A stretch of 64,000 nucleotides of DNA from Caenispirillum salinarum_A (GTDB taxonomy: Bacteria > Pseudomonadota > Alphaproteobacteria > Rhodospirillales > Rhodospirillaceae): assembly GCF_044803115.1 (NCBI RefSeq), contig NZ_CP085224.1, positions 3,038,001-3,102,000 on the forward strand, written 5' to 3'. Positions within the stretch are counted from its first letter, which is position 1. Each line of letters begins with the position of its first letter. Below the pieces are notes generated by a model. It saw only the letters and a list, made by a program, of their open reading frames with translations. It was not told the DNA's origin and did no database searches. A program made the translations under genes and the position numbers. Below are positions 60,706 to 64,000 of the stretch, one piece after another.

Positions 60706-61418
60706 TGCGGGACAACACACCGCTTAACGCCTACCGCTACGCCATCTACTACTCCCCGGCACCCGACGAGCCGCTGGCCGAACTGGGGCGACAGTGGCTG
60801 GGCCGGGACCCGCACGACGACGTTTCCCACCCCCGGCCGCAGGTGACCGGGGTGGCGGCGGAGCGCATGGCGGAACTGACGGCGGACGCCCGGCGCTACG
60901 GCCTGCACGCCACCATGAAGGCGCCCTTCCGCCTCGCGCCTGGCCGCGATCCGACCGAATTGCGCCGGGCGCTGCGGGAGTTCACGCTCATCCGCCGCGA
61001 TGTGCTGATTCCGCGCCTGGAACTGTCGGACGCGATGGGCTTTCCCGCCCTGGTACCGGCAGAGCCCTGTCCCGCGCTGGAGGCCCTGGCGGCCGACTGC
61101 GTGCGCGCCTTTGACCTGTTCCGCGCCGACCCGACGGCAGAGGAAGTGGAGCGGCGCAAGGCCAAGGGGCTGACGGCTGCGCAGAAGGACCACCTGCTGC
61201 ACTGGGGGTATCCCTACGTTTTCGAGGATTTCCGCTTCCACATGACGCTGGCCGGCCCCATCACCGACAATGACGAAAGGGCGGCCGTCATGGCGGCGCT
61301 GCATGATCATTTCGACACGGTGCTGGACAAGCCCCTGTGCATCAAGTCCCTGTGCCTGTTCACGGAACCGGAACAGGGGGCGCCATTCCGCCTGTTCTGC
61401 CGCGACCGTTTCGGGTGA
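60705..61418 (+). CDS. DUF1045 2H-phosphoesterase of phosphonate metabolism
   Basis: The 237-residue protein has the two HxT motifs of the 2H phosphoesterase fold, His68-Ala-Thr70 (GLHATMKAPF) and His179-Met-Thr181 (RFHMTLAGP). It belongs to the DUF1045 group found in many phn operons. It could open a cyclic phosphate or act on a similar phosphodiester after C-P cleavage (inference). It starts in a TGATG overlap with phnM and is the last phn gene in the window; phnN and phnP are not present. Confidence 0.9.
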   Translation: MRDNTPLNAYRYAIYYSPAPDEPLAELGRQWLGRDPHDDVSHPRPQVTGVAAERMAELTADARRYGLHATMKAPFRLAPGRDPTELRRALREFTLIRRDVLIPRLELSDAMGFPALVPAEPCPALEALAADCVRAFDLFRADPTAEEVERRKAKGLTAAQKDHLLHWGYPYVFEDFRFHMTLAGPITDNDERAAVMAALHDHFDTVLDKPLCIKSLCLFTEPEQGAPFRLFCRDRFG

Positions 61419-61432
61419 CACGATCTGCTAAG

Positions 61433-61470
61433 GGTTAATTATATAGTCCGAAAGTATACTTAATTACGCT
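61433..61470 (+). promoter_or_regulatory. AT-rich promoter region of the chemoreceptor gene
   Basis: This stretch stands out in its GC-rich setting. It contains TATAGT (61442-61447) and TATACT (61455-61460) as -10 candidates and an imperfect inverted repeat with TAATTA arms (61436-61441 and 61461-61466). No good -35 is visible. The message start would leave a leader of over 100 bases. Confidence 0.4.
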
Positions 61471-61597
61471 TTTAAATCCCGCATTGCAGCGTAATCTTCC
61501 ATCCTTGAACCGGTGGCATAGCGGGATACCGCTCATGCTGCTTCGAGGGTAGAGAGGCCGCGCGCCATGCGCGCGGAACATGTGCGAGAGTGGGCGA

Positions 61598-63274
61598 ATG
61601 AAGACCTTTCGGATCATGACCCGTTTCTGGCTGATCGTCGCCGTGGTGGCGGTCGGCATGACCATGCTGACGGCCTACGGCCTGTATCAGTTACGCGCGA
61701 ACCTCGTGGCACAGGAAAAAAGTGCCCTGCAGAACGTTACTGATGCGGCGATGTCGCTGGTGGCGGACTATCAGGACCGTGCCGCGTCCGGCGAATTGAC
61801 GACCGAGGAGGCCAAGGCGCAGGCGCTGGCGTCGCTGTCCACCTACCGTTACGGCGATGACGGGTACTTCTTTGTGATCGACAAGCAGGGCGTCTTCCTG
61901 ATGCACCCGATGCCCAAGCTGGTCGGCCAGAACAAGATCGACCTCGCCGACCCCAACGGCGTCCAGATCCTGCGGGAAATGATCAACGGCGTGAAGACGG
62001 GAGGCACCGCCTACGTCGAGTACATTTGGCCCAAGCCGGCGATAAACGCCGACGCCCCGAAGATCAGCTACGCCGCCGAGTTCACCAAGTGGGGCTGGGT
62101 CGTCGGCACCGGCGTCTACGTCGACACCATCGACACCAAGTTCTGGGCGGTGGCCCTGCCCTACATCGCCATCGCGCTCGTGATGCTCGGCGCGGTGCTG
62201 GCCGGCGCGCTGTGGATCAGCCGCTCCATCACCCGTCCGCTGAGCGCCCTGACCGGCGGCATGCGGGCCCTGTCGGGCGGCGACAAGTCCATCGAGGTCG
62301 GCTACACCGACGAGCCCAACGAACTGGGCGACCTGGCCCGCGCGCTGCAGGTCTTCAAGGATGCCGCCATCGAGCAGGACCACCTGCGCGCCGAGCAGGA
62401 GGCCGAGAACGCCCGCAAGCTGGAGCGTCAGGCCAAACTGGAAAACCTGACGGCCAGCTTCGACAAGACCGTCATCCGCCTCATGGCGACGGTGGAAGGC
62501 TCCATCGACGGCCTGCGCACCGCCGCGCACAGCCTGGACGTGGGCGCGCAACACACAGCCGAACGCTCCACCCGCGTCTCCGCCGCCTCGGAACAGGCTT
62601 CGGCCAACGTGCAGACCGTCGCCACGGCCGCCGAGGAACTGTCGGCCTCCATCCAGGAGATCACCCGCCAGGTCAGCCGCTCCTCGGAAATCGCCGCCTC
62701 GGCGGTGGAGGAAGCCCGCCGCACCGACGGCATCGTGCGCGGCCTGGCCGACAGCGCGGCCAAGATCGGCGAAGTGGTGAAGCTGATCACCGATATCGCC
62801 GAGCAGACCAACCTGCTGGCGCTGAACGCCACCATCGAGGCCGCCCGCGCCGGTGAGGCGGGCAAGGGCTTCGCCGTGGTCGCCAACGAGGTGAAGAGCC
62901 TGGCCAACCAGACCGCCCGCGCCACCGAGGAAATCGCCGGCCAGATCGGCGCCGTCCAGTCCACCACCCACGAGGCCGTCAGCGCCATCGAGGCCATCAG
63001 CGGCACCATCGCCGAGATCAACGAGATCACCTCGGCCATCGCCGCCGCCGTGGAGGAACAGGGCGCCGCCACCAGCGAGATCAGCCGCAACGTCCAGGAG
63101 GCCGCCCAGGGCTCGCAGGAGGTCTCCGACAGCATCGCCGGCGTCTCCGAGAGCGTGGACGAGACCAAGGCCGCCGCCGGCCAGGTCAACAGCGCCGCCC
63201 ACGACCTGGAGAACGAGGCCGAGACGCTGAAGTCGGAGGTGGAAACCTTCCTTGAGGGCATCAAGGCCGCCTGA
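61598..63274 (+). CDS. Methyl-accepting chemotaxis protein with single Cache domain
   Basis: The 558-residue receptor has a first membrane helix (about 8-28), a periplasmic sCache_2 sensor (YRYGDDGYFFVIDKQGVFLMHP near 83-104 and KWGWVVGTGVYVD), a second helix (about 182-206), a HAMP domain (SRSITRPLSALTGGMRALSGG) and a signalling domain with the hairpin tip AEQTNLLALNATIEAARAG. The ligand is unknown; sCache_2 receptors often bind small organic acids. The ATG at 61598 gives a typical start; another lies 6 codons earlier. It has its own promoter, so is probably separate from phn. Confidence 0.93.
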   Translation: MKTFRIMTRFWLIVAVVAVGMTMLTAYGLYQLRANLVAQEKSALQNVTDAAMSLVADYQDRAASGELTTEEAKAQALASLSTYRYGDDGYFFVIDKQGVFLMHPMPKLVGQNKIDLADPNGVQILREMINGVKTGGTAYVEYIWPKPAINADAPKISYAAEFTKWGWVVGTGVYVDTIDTKFWAVALPYIAIALVMLGAVLAGALWISRSITRPLSALTGGMRALSGGDKSIEVGYTDEPNELGDLARALQVFKDAAIEQDHLRAEQEAENARKLERQAKLENLTASFDKTVIRLMATVEGSIDGLRTAAHSLDVGAQHTAERSTRVSAASEQASANVQTVATAAEELSASIQEITRQVSRSSEIAASAVEEARRTDGIVRGLADSAAKIGEVVKLITDIAEQTNLLALNATIEAARAGEAGKGFAVVANEVKSLANQTARATEEIAGQIGAVQSTTHEAVSAIEAISGTIAEINEITSAIAAAVEEQGAATSEISRNVQEAAQGSQEVSDSIAGVSESVDETKAAAGQVNSAAHDLENEAETLKSEVETFLEGIKAA

Positions 63275-63313
63275 ACCGGCGGTTGCACTCAGGCATCGCC
63301 CATTGCTACCATG

Positions 63314-63350
63314 GAAACGGCGCGACCCTCTGCGGCTCGCGCCGTTTCTC
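63314..63350 (+). terminator. Terminator of the chemoreceptor gene
   Basis: A 12-bp stem (arms 63314-63325 and 63337-63348) with an 11-base loop is followed by a pyrimidine tail (TCTTTC), 40 bases after the stop. Confidence 0.85.
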
Positions 63351-63366
63351 TTTCGGAAACAAGGCT

Positions 63367-64000
63367 ATGGCCCGCTCGCCCTTCTTCTCCCGCCTGATCG
63401 ACCGCGTCGTCCCGGAAACCCTCATCAAGCGGCTTTCCGCCGGCGAGGAGAAGACCGCCGAGGAGACGGAAAACGCCTATGACGACGATCCGCCGGACCT
63501 GTCGCTGGAAGAGCTTCTGAAGGAAGACATCGGCGCCTTCGGCGGCAAGATGCACATCATTTCGCTGGTGGAGTTCAAGGAGGCCATCGGCTCGGCCAAG
63601 TGGCTGAAGCTGTCCACCAACATCATGCTGATCGCCGAGGGCGTGCTGCGCTCGCGCCTGGGGCACGCGCATTCCTACGTGCAGCGCGGAACGGACATGT
63701 TCCTTCTGGGCTTCCGCGGCCTGTCCGACACCGCCGCCAAGCTGCGCGCGGTGGAGGTGGCCGAGGAAATCGGCGGGCGGCTCGCCGGGGCCGCCTTCGG
63801 CAGCAAGCAGGCCCTGGTGCGCACCGCCGAGGTCGATCCCGAGGACCTTCTGACCGAGGACGGAGAGCTTGACGAAAACGTCCTGCACGCCGCCGTGGCC
63901 GAAGGCGAGAGCGTCCAGCCCGTCTCTCCCAGGGAGGCGGAGCGACGGCACTTCCACCAGGCCAGGGTGGAAAAGGCGTCCGGGCACCGCCCGCTGCCCA
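63367..64000 (+). CDS. Uncharacterised protein, C-terminus cut by the window end
   Basis: The frame runs from ATG at 63367 to the last base (211 codons visible). The N-terminus (MARSPFFSRLIDRVVPETL) is basic and amphipathic, followed by an acidic linker. Residues about 60-140 (MHIISLVEFKEAIGSAKW; KLSTNIMLIAEGVLRSRLG; VQRGTDMFLLGFRGLSD) have the strand-helix pattern of nucleotide-cyclase folds and may be a degenerate GGDEF-like domain, without the catalytic motif. AAGG lies just upstream of the ATG at a short spacing. Function is unknown. Confidence 0.7.
   Translation, partial: MARSPFFSRLIDRVVPETLIKRLSAGEEKTAEETENAYDDDPPDLSLEELLKEDIGAFGGKMHIISLVEFKEAIGSAKWLKLSTNIMLIAEGVLRSRLGHAHSYVQRGTDMFLLGFRGLSDTAAKLRAVEVAEEIGGRLAGAAFGSKQALVRTAEVDPEDLLTEDGELDENVLHAAVAEGESVQPVSPREAERRHFHQARVEKASGHRPLP

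Overview
The window is GC-rich, densely packed bacterial chromosome, most likely from a free-living alphaproteobacterium of the Rhodospirillales type. This is inferred from the order tig-clpP-clpX-lon-hupB, a DUF1127 protein, protoglobin and Cache chemoreceptors, a fused-gamma 2-oxoacid:ferredoxin oxidoreductase and a complete C-P lyase operon. No rRNA, CRISPR array, insertion sequence, integrase or prophage was seen. Both ends are cut through genes.

Layout. 1-1677: the tail of a membrane protein, GC-rich hairpins, a small unknown gene, a TorD-like chaperone and tRNA-Val(TAC). 1811-8931 (minus): the protein-quality block of trigger factor, ClpP, ClpX and Lon, ending in HU. 9093-10753: tRNA-Leu(TAG) and a soluble globin-coupled chemoreceptor. 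10858-14920: two 2[4Fe-4S] ferredoxins divergent from korA-korB and a ferritin-like gene, a plausible ferredoxin-linked 2-oxoacid module. 15010-19030: small stress or envelope-type genes (DUF1127, zinc ribbon, a YqjD/holin-X/DUF3618-like trio, a nucleotidyltransferase). 19150-24725 (minus): a complete biotin operon, bioF-bioH-like-bioC-bioD-bioA-bioB. 24813-31329: an MscS channel, an L,D-transpeptidase with its YcbK-type neighbour, a sodium symporter, a VOC protein and a DUF192 protein.

31330-34546 holds a candidate small-RNA unit with its own promoter and terminator, then a TPP riboswitch ahead of a three-gene ABC importer for a thiamin pyrimidine precursor. 34670-42264 is one translationally coupled Mrp-type cation/proton antiporter operon with a split MrpA and three MrpD-like subunits. 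42381-48630 carries a ChaN-like haem-binding protein, an OmpA-domain protein, a Panacea-domain protein, the ydbH-ynbE-ydbL envelope lipid-transport operon and an unknown gene. 48895-52161 has an ACT-domain protein, an FNR-like regulator with an incomplete cysteine set, and fetAB facing away from it. 52280-54071 has a 32-residue membrane protein beside five copies of an 8-bp repeat, dusA and a Mut7-C RNase. 54068-61418 is phnF divergent from phnGHIJKLM plus a DUF1045 2H-phosphoesterase. A Cache chemoreceptor and a truncated gene of uncertain function close the window.

The genes most worth a second look are the candidate sRNA at 31480-31678, the third MrpD-like subunit that lacks the conserved TM7 lysine, the hairpin over a ribosome binding site at 15897-15936, the FNR-like protein with three of four cluster cysteines, the kor-linked ferritin-like protein, and the tiny membrane protein with its octamer repeat. 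I do not see a clearly new multi-gene system; most of the window is core metabolism and envelope biology.
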